From: Clostridia bacterium UC5.1-1C12
GTDB lineage: Bacteria; Bacillota_I; Bacilli_A; Erysipelotrichales; Erysipelotrichaceae
NCBI GenBank assembly: GCA_001305055.1
Contig: BBZX01000010.1
Span: forward strand, 66,119-130,118
DNA length: 64,000 bases
Reading direction: 5' to 3'
Shown here: positions 40,847-50,093 of the stretch, piece by piece
Position numbering within the stretch: the first letter of the stretch is position 1
Layout of the letters: every line of letters starts with the position of its first letter
The notes under the pieces: model-generated
Database searches by the model: none
The model's input: only the letters and a program-made list of their open reading frames with translations
Told to the model about the DNA's origin: nothing
Position numbers and translations under genes: made by a program

Positions 40847-41653
40847 ATGCAGGCATTTTCTAAATATCATGGCTGCGGCAATGATTTTATTATCATCGAG
40901 GAATGGCATCAGGACTTATCAGAGCTCGCCAAGAAGCTATGTCACCGAAAAACTGGCATTGGGGCAGACGGTTTGCTGGCAGTAACCCGCAAGCCATGTT
41001 CGATGCGTATTTTTAATAGTGATGGCAGCGAGGCAGCGATGTGCGGTAATGGTCTGCGCTGTTTTGTAAAATATTGCATCGATCAAGGAATGGCAGAAAG
41101 TGACATCAGCAGAGTAGAAACAAAGGCAGGTAAAATGAAGGTTATGGATGTCAGTCATGATCCCTTTTCATGCACGGTCGATCTGGGAAAACCAGATTGT
41201 AAAGCTGCGTCAATGGATATTGATACGATGGAGACTTCTTTTCTGCATCAAAAGCTATTTGTATCAGATCGGCTGCTGTCTGTGAGTTCAGTATTCATCG
41301 GTGCTGTTCACACAGTTTTATATATGGCTGACCTAGATATTGCATCGATGGACAGTTTAGGTGCCCAGCTATGCAATTATCCAATTTTTAAAAATCAGAC
41401 AAATGTTGATTTTGTGTGGGTGACGGATGAGCATACAATTGAGCTAGTAACCTATGAGCGGGGAGTTGGCATTACCGCAGCCTGCGGAACTGGCGCCTGT
41501 GCCTCAGCTTATATAGCGGTAAGAGATGGCAAATGCATAAGTCCGGTTACTGTACTTTTGCCCTATGGAAAACTGATCGTTGATGTGGGTGATACGATCC
41601 GGCTTAAGGGACCGGCAGTAAAAATAGCACAAGGATACTGGCAGGAATATTAA
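40847..41653 (+). CDS. dapF: Diaminopimelate epimerase
   Basis: 268 residues. Converts LL- to meso-diaminopimelate without a cofactor, using two cysteines: AAMCGNGLRCF (first) and ITAACGTGACASAY (second); both are present. The start MQAFSKYHGCGNDFI is typical, with CTGGAGGGATG upstream. It leads the dapF-dapB-dapH operon for lysine and peptidoglycan cross-link precursor. Intact. No lysine riboswitch is visible upstream. Confidence 0.95.
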   Translation: MQAFSKYHGCGNDFIIIEEWHQDLSELAKKLCHRKTGIGADGLLAVTRKPCSMRIFNSDGSEAAMCGNGLRCFVKYCIDQGMAESDISRVETKAGKMKVMDVSHDPFSCTVDLGKPDCKAASMDIDTMETSFLHQKLFVSDRLLSVSSVFIGAVHTVLYMADLDIASMDSLGAQLCNYPIFKNQTNVDFVWVTDEHTIELVTYERGVGITAACGTGACASAYIAVRDGKCISPVTVLLPYGKLIVDVGDTIRLKGPAVKIAQGYWQEY

Positions 41654-41696
41654 TGCGGATCTCTAACATAAACTGTATAGAGATGAGGTGCGGCAT

Positions 41697-42448
41697 ATGC
41701 GGTTAGGAATTGTGGGTACTGGCAAGATGGGAAGTTTGCTGAAGCAGACATTGGAAAAGAATAATAATGAGATCATCGCTGCAGTTCATCGCGGTTATGA
41801 GCTGCAAACGCTTAGTGAGCCGCCGGAACTGGTCTTTGATTTTTCACATCCGGATAATCTGCAGGCATTGCTTGAATATGCATTAAATTACCATGTCAAA
41901 CTCGTATTAGGGACGACCAATTATACGCAGAAGCAGCAATTATCAATTCATGCTGCGGCTATGCAGATACCAATCATCCAGGAAGCGAATTTCTCCTTGG
42001 GGATTGCAGTCTTAAAACAGGCTTTGAAGCAGATAACACCGATTTGGCTGAGGATTTTGATATAGAAATCATCGAGAAGCATCATAATCAGAAAGTCGAC
42101 GCGCCCAGCGGTACAGCCAAACAACTGGCCGGAATCATGAATCCGGCGCACCAATATAATGAACTTTACGGACGGCGCGGTGAATGCGGACAGCGTGGTA
42201 AAGAGATTGGTATCCATGCAATTCGCGGCGGTAATCTGGCCGGTGAACATACCATCTTATATCTAGGTGAGGATGAAAGCCTGGAAATTACTCATAAAGC
42301 TGTAAATAAACGAATCTTTATCCATGGAGCAATCAAGGCGGCGGCTTTCTTATCTGATAAAGAAAAAGGATATTATACAATGGAGGATGTATTAAGCATG
42401 TGGGAGGAAGTTAATGGAACGAGCAGAAATCATCGATACGATCAGTAA
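41697..42448 (+). CDS. dapB: Dihydrodipicolinate reductase (frameshift)
   Basis: Reconstructed ~250 residues. Reduces 4-hydroxy-tetrahydrodipicolinate with NAD(P)H. Seen: Rossmann start RLGIVGTGKMGSLLKQ, GTTNYTQKQQ, the catalytic EKHHNQKVDAPSGTAK and IHAIRGGNLAGEHTILY. The frame breaks near 42045; one added base continues into LAEDFDIEIIEKHH. ATG 41697 has GAGGTG upstream. The reading runs 35 nt past the dapH start, longer than usual, so the last dozen residues are either a real overlap or another frame error. Confidence 0.92.
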
Positions 42449-43100
42449 AGGTAAGAAAAAAACACCGGTAAAGGTCTATCTTAAATGCCGGACACAGCTG
42501 CCATTAAAACATTGTCATGTGTTTGGCATTCAGGATCAGATCATATTTGGCGATTATGAAGAGATTAAACCGGTTTTAGATGCCTATCAGTCAGAAATTG
42601 AAGAAATGGTCATTGAACCGTCAGCCCGCAACAGCGCTGTTGGATTGCAGGATATCAAACATTTAGATGCGAGAATCGAACCCGGAGCCATAGTGCGCGG
42701 CCATGTGACAATTGACTCAAAGGCAGTCATCATGATGGGAGCGATTCTTAATATCGGCGCCTCTGTCGGGGAAGCAACGATGATCGATATGGGAGCAATC
42801 ATCGGCGGCTGTGTACAGATTGGCAAACGCTGTCATATCGGTGCCGGTGCGGTACTGGCCGGGGTCATTGAACCGCCGAATGCCACCCCGGTAATTATTG
42901 AAGATGATGTTCTGATTGGTGCCAACGCGGTAATTCTGGAAGGTATCCGCATCAAAAAGGGCGCTGTTGTAGGTGCCGGTGCGATTGTCACTAAAGATGT
43001 AGAAGCTAACTGTGTTATTGTCGGCAATCCAGCCAGAGTGATTAAAATGAAATGTGAAGTAGAGACAGATAAAACTAAAATCATCGACGCGCTGAGATAG
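42414..43100 (+). CDS. dapH: Tetrahydrodipicolinate N-acetyltransferase
   Basis: 228 residues; left-handed beta-helix acyltransferase with hexapeptide repeats (ARIEPGAIVRGHVTID to VGAGAIVTKDVEAN). The N-terminal region with VYLKCRTQLPL and the length place it with DapH (acetyl), not the succinyl DapD of Gram-negatives. It acetylates tetrahydrodipicolinate to start the acetylase branch; the later aminotransferase and deacetylase are needed. Intact. Overlaps dapB. Confidence 0.93.
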   Translation: MERAEIIDTISKGKKKTPVKVYLKCRTQLPLKHCHVFGIQDQIIFGDYEEIKPVLDAYQSEIEEMVIEPSARNSAVGLQDIKHLDARIEPGAIVRGHVTIDSKAVIMMGAILNIGASVGEATMIDMGAIIGGCVQIGKRCHIGAGAVLAGVIEPPNATPVIIEDDVLIGANAVILEGIRIKKGAVVGAGAIVTKDVEANCVIVGNPARVIKMKCEVETDKTKIIDALR

Positions 43101-43109
43101 ATTTGATAA

Positions 43110-43157
43110 AAGCAGCATAGCTGGCAACCCTAATAGCGGAGGGATTTTATGCTGCTT
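43110..43157 (+). promoter_or_regulatory. Inverted repeat enclosing ribosome binding site and start codon
   Basis: AAGCAGCATA (43110-43119) is perfectly complementary to TATGCTGCTT (43148-43157). The second arm contains the ATG at 43149 and the 28-nt loop contains GGAGGG. Folded RNA would hide the start codon, suggesting translational control of the following membrane protein; there is no T-run, so it is not a terminator. Confidence 0.55.
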
Positions 43158-43706
43158 AATCTTATGACTTATGTATTAATTCCAGCTTATACACTGCTTT
43201 TCATCAAAGGCAGTCATTTATTTGATTCGAATTTTTCTGTCCATGGAAATCTGCCAAGCAATCAGCTGGCATTTTTACTATGGGGAGTATTGGTAGGCAT
43301 TTACTTCTATGTATTAATCAATCGCATCTTAATGCGTTTTCAAGAAGCCAGGTTGGAAAGCATTTTATTGAAAACAGCAATATTGCTGCTGTTTATGGCT
43401 GTCACAACCCCTTATCTGCCTGAACAATTTCCATTTCAATCAAAACTGCATATCGTTTTTGCTTTCCTGGCATCACTCCTACTGCTTTTAATCCTGTATC
43501 GCATCGTAGGGAGAGCATATCGGCAGTATCGATCTGATTATAAAATCTATCTTTATAGTTTGCATTTTATTACGGCAATGTCGTGCTTGTTTTTCCTTTT
43601 AGTCGGCATTGTCAGCACAGCACTTGAGGTATTTTTCTCACTATCCTGTGTCGTATTGACGTGCAATCTGTATAAACAAGTCATCGAACATAATGAAATT
43701 TACTAA
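43149..43706 (+). CDS. Hypothetical polytopic membrane protein
   Basis: 185 residues, about five hydrophobic segments: residues ~3-20, ~40-60, ~75-90, ~103-118 and ~140-165, with short charged loops and basic residues (RIVGRAYRQYR). Not recognised. GGAGGG lies 7 nt before ATG 43149. It follows dapH by 48 nt and may be part of the same transcript, but the hairpin over its start suggests separate translational control. Confidence 0.7.
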   Translation: MLLNLMTYVLIPAYTLLFIKGSHLFDSNFSVHGNLPSNQLAFLLWGVLVGIYFYVLINRILMRFQEARLESILLKTAILLLFMAVTTPYLPEQFPFQSKLHIVFAFLASLLLLLILYRIVGRAYRQYRSDYKIYLYSLHFITAMSCLFFLLVGIVSTALEVFFSLSCVVLTCNLYKQVIEHNEIY

Positions 43707-43775
43707 TTGATTGCCGATCTTGTGTTATAATCGCCTTATAATATATGAGAAAAAGCGGAGAAAGGTAAAATCCTT

Positions 43776-44306
43776 ATGAATGTCGAAAAAGTCATTAAAA
43801 GCAAACGTAAAAATGAGATTAAACAGCTCTATGAAGCTGCATTTCCAAAGGCAGAACGGATGCCGTTTCCCTTGATGCTGATTATGTCCTGTTTGTGGCA
43901 TACTGAATTTCTTGCTTACTATGATGAAGATGTCCTATGCGGTATTGCCTACATGGCATCTTTGCGAAAACAAACATTTATCATGTTTTTGGCAGTTGAT
44001 GAAAAGCGGCGGTCAAAAGGGTATGGCAGTCAGATACTGAAAGACATACAAGAGCGGGCAGCTTTTAATAAAGTCATTGTATCGATTGAACCTTGTGATG
44101 AATCAGCTGTCAATCGTTTGCAAAGAGAAAAACGGAAACAATTTTACTTGCGTAATGGCTATATGGAAACCAATTATATGATGAAGCTATCGGGGCAGAT
44201 ACAGGAAATTTTAATTCAAGGCGGTGAGTTTGATAAACGTCAGTTTATTTTGTTCTTCATGCTGTACAGCTGCGGTGCGGTCATACCCAAGATTTGGCAA
44301 AAATAA
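43776..44306 (+). CDS. GNAT family N-acetyltransferase
   Basis: 176 residues. Acetyl-CoA fold: MFLAVDEKRRSKGYGSQILKDI carries the beta4 strand and pyrophosphate loop (R-R-S-K-G-Y-G), with YLRNGYMETNYMM as the late beta5-alpha4 unit. A longer C-terminal tail (ILFFMLYSCGAVI) is hydrophobic and unusual, perhaps a membrane or dimer contact. Acceptor unknown. A likely -10 (TTATAAT) lies near 43727. Confidence 0.8.
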   Translation: MNVEKVIKSKRKNEIKQLYEAAFPKAERMPFPLMLIMSCLWHTEFLAYYDEDVLCGIAYMASLRKQTFIMFLAVDEKRRSKGYGSQILKDIQERAAFNKVIVSIEPCDESAVNRLQREKRKQFYLRNGYMETNYMMKLSGQIQEILIQGGEFDKRQFILFFMLYSCGAVIPKIWQK

Positions 44307-44340
44307 AAAGGGTCGGTATAGTTTGATACCGATCCTTATT
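44307..44340. terminator. Bidirectional intrinsic terminator
   Basis: AGGGTCGGTAT / ATACCGATCCTT hairpin with A-rich upstream and T-containing downstream flanks, between converging genes; the downstream gene's stop overlaps it. Confidence 0.75.
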
Positions 44341-44605
44341 CACGTTCTTGAATCACTACATGCACAGCATCACCGGCTTGTTTATTGATTTTAGCCCGAA
44401 TATCCTTTCTTAAGCCAAGAATATGTCCCGGTGTTTTCATGCGGACAAGACTGCCATTATACAGCTCACCGTCAAAGGCGGCCTTTACCTTAACACGGCC
44501 TTTACCAAATTCTTTCTTTACATCATATGGGAACTCTATATAAGCGCCGTCAATACCGTCAACCTTGCGGATAACTGCGTCAAATTCATAGGTTTTTGGA
44601 TTCAT
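44336..44605 (-). CDS. DUF1905 domain protein
   Basis: 89 residues, single DUF1905 beta-barrel: KTYEFDAVIRKVDGIDGAYIEFP then VKAAFDGELYNGSLVRM and HILGLRKDIRAKINKQAGD are characteristic. The family is small and uncharacterised; often fused to or near YdeI-like proteins. Start set at ATG 44605 because AGGAGG is 8 nt before it; the ATG at 44611 is only 2 nt from it. Confidence 0.85.
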   Translation of the reverse strand: MNPKTYEFDAVIRKVDGIDGAYIEFPYDVKKEFGKGRVKVKAAFDGELYNGSLVRMKTPGHILGLRKDIRAKINKQAGDAVHVVIQERE

Positions 44606-44707
44606 AATCATTACCTCCTAATCACTATTTTAACCCAATAAATCAATCTTGCAGAAATCAGCACACAAAGATAATGAAAAAGCTCGGCTGTGAAAATTGA
44701 AAAATGA

Positions 44708-44727
44708 TGATTTTTGATCAAAAATCA
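44708..44727. repeat. 20-bp perfect palindrome
   Basis: TGATTTTTGATCAAAAATCA, followed by CTTTTTATT. It may be a weak terminator or an operator; the surrounding 200 bp are AT-rich and otherwise featureless. Confidence 0.5.
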
Positions 44728-44833
44728 CTTTTTATTCAGGATATTTGAATTGAAAAAGCAGATTTGAAACTGAAAAATCAATTTTAAATTGCAAATTTGC
44801 CAAAAATTATTTATATAACGCTGATAATAAGCA

Positions 44834-44937
44834 TTGTAAAAAAGGTTTAAATACAGTAAAATAAATGTGGTAACCTGCTTTAAACAGGCTGTTTTTGGAA
44901 ACAGTCATTTGTTTTTTAAGCAGTGGAAGGAGACATT
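44834..44937 (+). promoter_or_regulatory. purD promoter and structured leader
   Basis: TTGTAA (44834-44839), 17-bp spacer, TAAAAT (44857-44862). The ~70-nt leader contains nested inverted repeats: CTGCTT (44875-44880) with AAGCAG (44918-44923), and inside it CTGTTT-TTGG-AAACAG (44889-44904) followed by a T-rich stretch. This could act as an attenuator. It does not match the guanine or PRPP riboswitch consensus. Confidence 0.5.
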
Positions 44938-46176
44938 ATGAAGGTACTGGTACTTGGTAAAGGCGGACGTGAACATGCTTTAGTTTATGCCTGCTCAAAA
45001 AGCAGACTGGTAGATAAGATTTATGCGGCGCCGGGGAATGTCGGTATGGAACCGCTGGCTGAACTCGTTGAACTTCGTGATGATGATGTAAAAGGTTTAA
45101 CCGAATTTGCTAAAGCTAAACAGATCGATCTGACAATCGTTGGTCCTGAAAGCAGCTTATCGCTGGGTATTGTTGATGCTTTTCAGGCTGAAGGGCTTAA
45201 GATTTTCGGCCCGAGCAAGGATGCGGCACAGGTGGAAACAAGTAAGGATTTCGCTAAACGGATCATGAAGAAATATCATATTCCGACAGCTGCCTATCAG
45301 ACCTTTGATAATTATGAGGAAGCGCTGGCTTATGTTGAAGAAAAGGGCGCGCCGATCGTAATCAAGGAAGACGGCTTGAAAGCCGGTAAGGGTGTAACGG
45401 TTGCGGAAAGTTTAGAAGAAGCTGTTGAGGCATTGAAAATTGCGTTTGCGATTGAACATAACCGTGTGGTCATTGAAGAATGTCTGCGCGGCTTTGAATT
45501 CTCACTGATGAGCTTTGTATGTAATGAGATTGTAATCCCAATGGAAATTGCTCAGGATCACAAATGTGCCTATGATGGTGATAAAGGTCCAAATACTGGC
45601 GGTATGGGTGTATATTCACCAGTGAAAAAGATCACGCCTGATATTGTCGGAGAAGCGATGGAGAAAGTCATGAAACCTATGGCTAAGGCGATGGTAGAAG
45701 AAGGTCATCCGTTCACCGGTTTCTTATATGGCGGTTTGATGCTGACTGATGATGGCGTCAAGACAATAGAATTTAATGCACGCTTTGGTGATCCGGAGGC
45801 AGAAGTCATTCTGCCAAGATTAGAAAGTGACTTTGTGGAAGTTATATTGAATGTGATGGCCGGGAAAACAATGACGCTTAAGTGGTCGGATAAGGTTCGT
45901 CTTGGTGTAGTGCTTGCCAGTACCAATTATCCTGCATCATCGACACAAGATGCACTGATTGAAGGAGTTGAGGATGTTGACGGTCTAGTATTCCATATGG
46001 GCACTAAGACGAAGGGTGGTAAATTGCTGACAGCTGGCGGCCGCGTGCTGCTGCTTACAGAGGAAGGGTCAACCCTTGAAGAAGCATATGATAAGGCTTA
46101 TACAGAAATTAAGAAAATAAAGTGTGACAGTTTGTTCTATCGAAGTGATATTGGAAAGAAAGATATGGTGGACTAA
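44938..46176 (+). CDS. purD: Glycinamide ribonucleotide synthetase
   Basis: 412 residues; ATP-grasp ligase joining glycine to phosphoribosylamine. Seen: VLVLGKGGREHALVYACSKS, GPESSLSLGIVDAF, KEDGLKAGKGVTVAE, and MGVYSPV with EFNARFGDPEAEV. Start set at ATG 44938 with AAGGAG upstream rather than the GTG at 44923. Its TAA is immediately followed by the purB ATG. Intact. Confidence 0.95.
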   Translation: MKVLVLGKGGREHALVYACSKSRLVDKIYAAPGNVGMEPLAELVELRDDDVKGLTEFAKAKQIDLTIVGPESSLSLGIVDAFQAEGLKIFGPSKDAAQVETSKDFAKRIMKKYHIPTAAYQTFDNYEEALAYVEEKGAPIVIKEDGLKAGKGVTVAESLEEAVEALKIAFAIEHNRVVIEECLRGFEFSLMSFVCNEIVIPMEIAQDHKCAYDGDKGPNTGGMGVYSPVKKITPDIVGEAMEKVMKPMAKAMVEEGHPFTGFLYGGLMLTDDGVKTIEFNARFGDPEAEVILPRLESDFVEVILNVMAGKTMTLKWSDKVRLGVVLASTNYPASSTQDALIEGVEDVDGLVFHMGTKTKGGKLLTAGGRVLLLTEEGSTLEEAYDKAYTEIKKIKCDSLFYRSDIGKKDMVD

Positions 46177-47470
46177 ATGATTGAACGTTATTCAAGAAAA
46201 ACATGCGTGATATTTGGAGTGAAGAAAGCAAATTCGCAGCATGGCTGAAAGTTGAAATTTTGGCATGTGAAGCATGGTCTGAACTAGGTGAGATTCCTAA
46301 AGCGGATGTAGAGAAGCTATGGGCTAATGCAAAGTTTGATATTGATCGAATCTATGAAATTGAACAAGAAACAAAGCATGATGTAGTAGCCTTTACCCGT
46401 TGTGTTTCAGAGTCATTAGGTGATGAGAAAAAATGGGTTCATTATGGCTTAACAAGCACTGATGTTGTTGATACTGCTTATGGTTATTTATACAAACAGG
46501 CAAATGCGATCTTGCGTGAGGACTTAGAACGTTATATCAGTATTTTAAAGAAACAGGCACTGCGCTATAAGGATACGGTGATGATTGGCCGAACACACGG
46601 TGTTCATGCGGAGATTACAACCTTTGGTTTAGTCTTTGCATTATGGTATGATGAGATGCAAAGAAACCTGAAACGCTTTGAAGATGCGGCTGCAGGTGTT
46701 GAAGCCGGCAAAATCAGCGGTGCGGTTGGAACTTTCGCGAATACTCCGCCTTTTGTGCAGGATTATGTATGTGATAAGCTGGGTATTCATTCAGCTAATA
46801 TTTCAACTCAGGTTTTACAGCGTGACCGTCATGCGGATTACTTTGCAGTCTTGGCATTAATAGCCGGTTCAATTGAAAAGATGGCGACCGAAATCCGTCA
46901 CCTTCAGCGTACAGAAGTGCGTGAAGCTGAGGAGCATTTCAATAAAGGACAGAAGGGTTCAAGTGCGATGCCGCATAAACGCAATCCTATCGGTTCCGAA
47001 AATATGTGCGGCTGTTCACGCGTCATGCGCGGTTATATGATGGCAGCTTATGAGGATGTGCCATTATGGCATGAACGTGATATTTCACATTCATCAGCGG
47101 AGAGAATTATTGCTCCTGATGCGACAGAATTACTTGATTATATGCTGAACCGATTTGGCTCAATCCTTGAAACTCTGACCGTATTTGAAGAGAATATGCG
47201 TGAGAATATCAATAAAACTTATGGCGTGATTTATTCTCAGCGCTTTATGCTTAAAATGATTGAAAAAGCTTCGCCAGGGAACAGGCTTATGATTTGGTAC
47301 AGCCAAACGCGATGAAGGCATGGGAAGAAAAGGTTAATTTTAAAGAATTGATGGAAAATAATGAGCAGGTTACAGCGGTGCTGAGTCAGGAAGAAATTGA
47401 TGACTGCTTTAATCCGGCTCATCATGTAAAGAATGTGGATGTTATCTTTAAACGTGTAGGTCTTTTATAA
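46177..47470 (+). CDS. purB: Adenylosuccinate lyase (two frameshifts)
   Basis: Reconstructed ~431 residues. Splits SAICAR and adenylosuccinate, releasing fumarate. The true start is ATG 46177: [20 protein letters not shown] appears after restoring one missing A near 46197. Superfamily signature: [19 protein letters not shown] (residues ~260-278), plus [15 protein letters not shown] and [12 protein letters not shown] second break near 47270 splits the C-terminus; the next frame reads [16 protein letters not shown] and ends [16 protein letters not shown]. Directly after purD. Confidence 0.93.
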
Positions 47471-47493
47471 TAGAGAGAAAAAGAGGCGAAACT

Positions 47494-49163
47494 ATGTACA
47501 AGACAGATTTGGAGATTGCTCAGGAAGCAAAGCTGCTGAAGATTGATAAGGTTGCAGAAAAGATCGGTATTGAGGAAGATGATCTGGAGTATTACGGTAA
47601 ATATAAAGCGAAGTTAAATCTTGATTTATTAAAAAAGAATCAGGATAAAAAAGATGGAAAGCTGATTTTGGTAACGGCAATCAATCCGACAAAGGCTGGT
47701 GAAGGTAAGTCAACGACAACGGTAGGCTTAGGTGACGGTTTAAATCGTCTGGGTAAGAAAACAGTGATTGCCCTGCGAGAACCTTCTTTGGGACCGGTAT
47801 TTGGTTTAAAGGGCGGTGCGGCCGGCGGCGGTTATGCCAGGTAGTGCCAATGGAGGATTTGAATCTTCATTTTACCGGTGATATGCATGCAATCACAACT
47901 GCAAATAATCTGATCAGTGCATGTATTGATAATCATATTCATCAAGGGAATGAGCTGAATCTGGATATTGAGCGGATTACATGGAAACGCTGTCTGGATA
48001 TGAATGATCGTACTCTGCGTCAAATCGAAGTAGGTTTGGGGCCAAAGGCCAACGGTGTTGAGCGTAAAGATGGTTTCAATATTACAGTTGCTTCAGAGGT
48101 GATGGCGGTTTTATGTCTGTCTACTTCTTTAATGGACTTAAAAGAGCGGCTGTCTAATATGCTGATTGGATATAATTTAGAAGGTAAACCGGTTTTTGTA
48201 AAGGATTTGAAAATTGAGGGCGCACTGGCAATGATTATGAAGGATGCCATTAAGCCTAATCTGGTGCAGACGCTGGAAAACAACCCGGCGATTGTCCATG
48301 GCGGTCCTTTTGCGAATATTGCACATGGCTGTAATTCAATCTTAGCGACAAAGCTGGCATTAAAGCTGGGTGATTATGTTGTCACAGAGGCAGGCTTCGG
48401 TGCTGATTTAGGGGCTGAGAAATTCTTGGATATTAAATGCCGGTTTGGTAATCTGAAACCAAGCGCCGTCGTTATCGTCGCAACCATTCGTGCTTTGAAA
48501 CAGCATGGCAGCATTGAATTTGAGAACTTAAAAGAAGAAAATGTTCAGGCGATGCTTGATGGCTGTGCGAATCTGGCGAAGCATATCGATACAGTGAAAC
48601 AGTTTAAGCTTCCATATATTGTTGCTATCAATGAATTTGCGACAGATACACAGGCAGAAGTTGAAGCGCTGCAGGCATGGTGCCGCGAAGAGGGTCACCC
48701 AATGTCATTATCTCAAGTTTGGGCTAAAGGCGGCGAGGGAGCGCTGGATTTGGCGCAACAGCTTGTTGGCATCTGTGAACAAGAAAATGAATTCGCACCG
48801 TTGTATGATGTAAATGAATCCATTGAGGCTAAGATTGAACGCATCGCGAAGTGTGTTTATGGTGCTGATGGTGTTGACTTTACCGAAGAAGCGGCTGAGC
48901 AGATTAAAATTTATGATGAGCTGGGTTGGGATAAAACACCAATCTGTATGGCTAAGTGTCAGACATCTCTGACTGATAACGCGAAGATTTACGGAGCACC
49001 TAAAGGCTTCAGAATCACGGTTCGCGAGTTGCGCCCATCTATCGGAGCGGGCTTCATTGTCGCTTTAACTGGCAATGTTATGACTATGCCAGGTCTGCCA
49101 AAACATCCGGCAGCATTGGATATGGATATTGATGAGGATGGACATATCGTTGGCTTGTTCTAG
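47494..49163 (+). CDS. fhs: Formate-tetrahydrofolate ligase (frameshift)
   Basis: Reconstructed ~556 residues. Makes 10-formyl-THF from formate, ATP and THF; this feeds PurN and PurH. Seen: [20 protein letters not shown] (nucleotide loop), [50 protein letters not shown] and the final [14 protein letters not shown]. The frame breaks near 47840 within GGYAQVVPM; one base repairs it. AGAGGCGA precedes ATG 47494. Its position after purD-purB supports a purine operon. Confidence 0.94.
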
Positions 49164-49185
49164 TTGAAAAAAAGATATAAAAATT

Positions 49186-49240
49186 AAGACTATCTTTAGT
49201 TGTCATGATCAGACAATTAGAGAGAGTCTTTTTTAATTAG
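49186..49240 (+). terminator. Intrinsic terminator of purD-purB-fhs
   Basis: Outer AAGACT / AGTCTT stem and inner TTGTC / GACAA stem, with TTTTTTAATT tail. Confidence 0.75.
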
Positions 49241-49394
49241 TGATTGTGTCAGTGAAATTTTCATTATCCTTGATTGAATAGATACGCCATTTATCTTGTA
49301 TAAGAGTAAGTACAATCAAGCACATTTTGTTCTGATTATTTCTCTTGTCTCACTTATGTCATAAAACTTGATAACTATATTTAAAACATAATAT

Positions 49395-49800
49395 CAGATC
49401 CTTTTATTAACGATATTATTTCAAAATTAATTGATCAGAATTATGAATTTTTATTTAAAACGATACATTAATATTCTTTTAAATTCTGAAAAGGCAGTAT
49501 GTGATATGCTTTATACTTTACCATTAGCCTCAAATGCAGAAGAATTACATTTGCTGTTGAATGATAGTCTTAGAATTGATGATATTGATTTGAGAAAATT
49601 GGATACTGAATTCATTATAGAACTATCAGAACATTATCATGCAACTTATGTTAAGAAACTGTGTACATTAATGAGAAGCCAACATAAATGGTTTCTAATA
49701 TAGAAAAAATGTTAAAGGAATATGAGGTAGAAAATGTATATGATGAAAATCAGATTCAAGGTGCTGCCAGCTGATATTTTAGAAAAAAGAGTAAGCAGTT
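49395..49800 (+). pseudogene. Broken hypothetical gene
   Basis: Three frames in sequence read protein-like text: SDPFINDIISKLIDQNYEF (49395-49451), then a frame from ATG 49443 with RYINILLNSEKAVCDMLYTL and ELSEHYHATYVKKLC to 49700, then MVSNIEKMLKEYEVENVYDE (from ~49690). Two one-base shifts would join them into ~130 residues. No signal peptide, transmembrane segment or known domain. No clear ribosome binding site. It may be intact apart from base-call errors, or a decayed remnant. Confidence 0.4.
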
Positions 49801-49921
49801 ACTAATTGAAAAAATCACAAAATATTTACATACAAACGATTAAAAAGCGATATCTCATAGGGTATCAGTTCGTTTGAAATTCTCATCAAAAAATTGGTAA
49901 ATAATGGAACAATATGAGAAA

Positions 49922-50073
49922 TGTCTTATAAAGTATACTTTATGAGACAGTCCGTTTATGCCAATTATAGGTCGTTTTTTGTCATTTGTAAACATATTTT
50001 TGCAAATTATAGATTTATTTAAGCATTTAATAGTCGTTTTTTGATCGTCTTATAAAGTATACCTTTTGCGACA
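49922..50073 (+). promoter_or_regulatory. Operator-like palindromes upstream of the SARP-like regulator
   Basis: Two related 28-bp imperfect palindromes, at 49922-49949 and 50046-50073, share GTCTTATAAAGTATAC and end in GAGACA/GCGACA. Between them GTCGTTTTTTG occurs twice (49971 and 50033), and AATTATAG occurs twice (49963 and 50005). Starts of the palindromes are 124 bp apart. The second ends 20 bp before the ATG. They are probably binding sites for the regulator itself or another dimeric protein. Confidence 0.65.
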
Positions 50074-50093
50074 GATACATTAAGGGGTGCAAA

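Noticed and set aside
44834..44937. PRPP (ykkC-type) or guanine riboswitch upstream of purD
   Set aside because: The conserved ykkC segments and the purine aptamer joining segments are not present.
49922..50073. CRISPR array
   Set aside because: Only two related repeats 124 bp apart with unrelated intervening lengths; no further repeats or cas genes.
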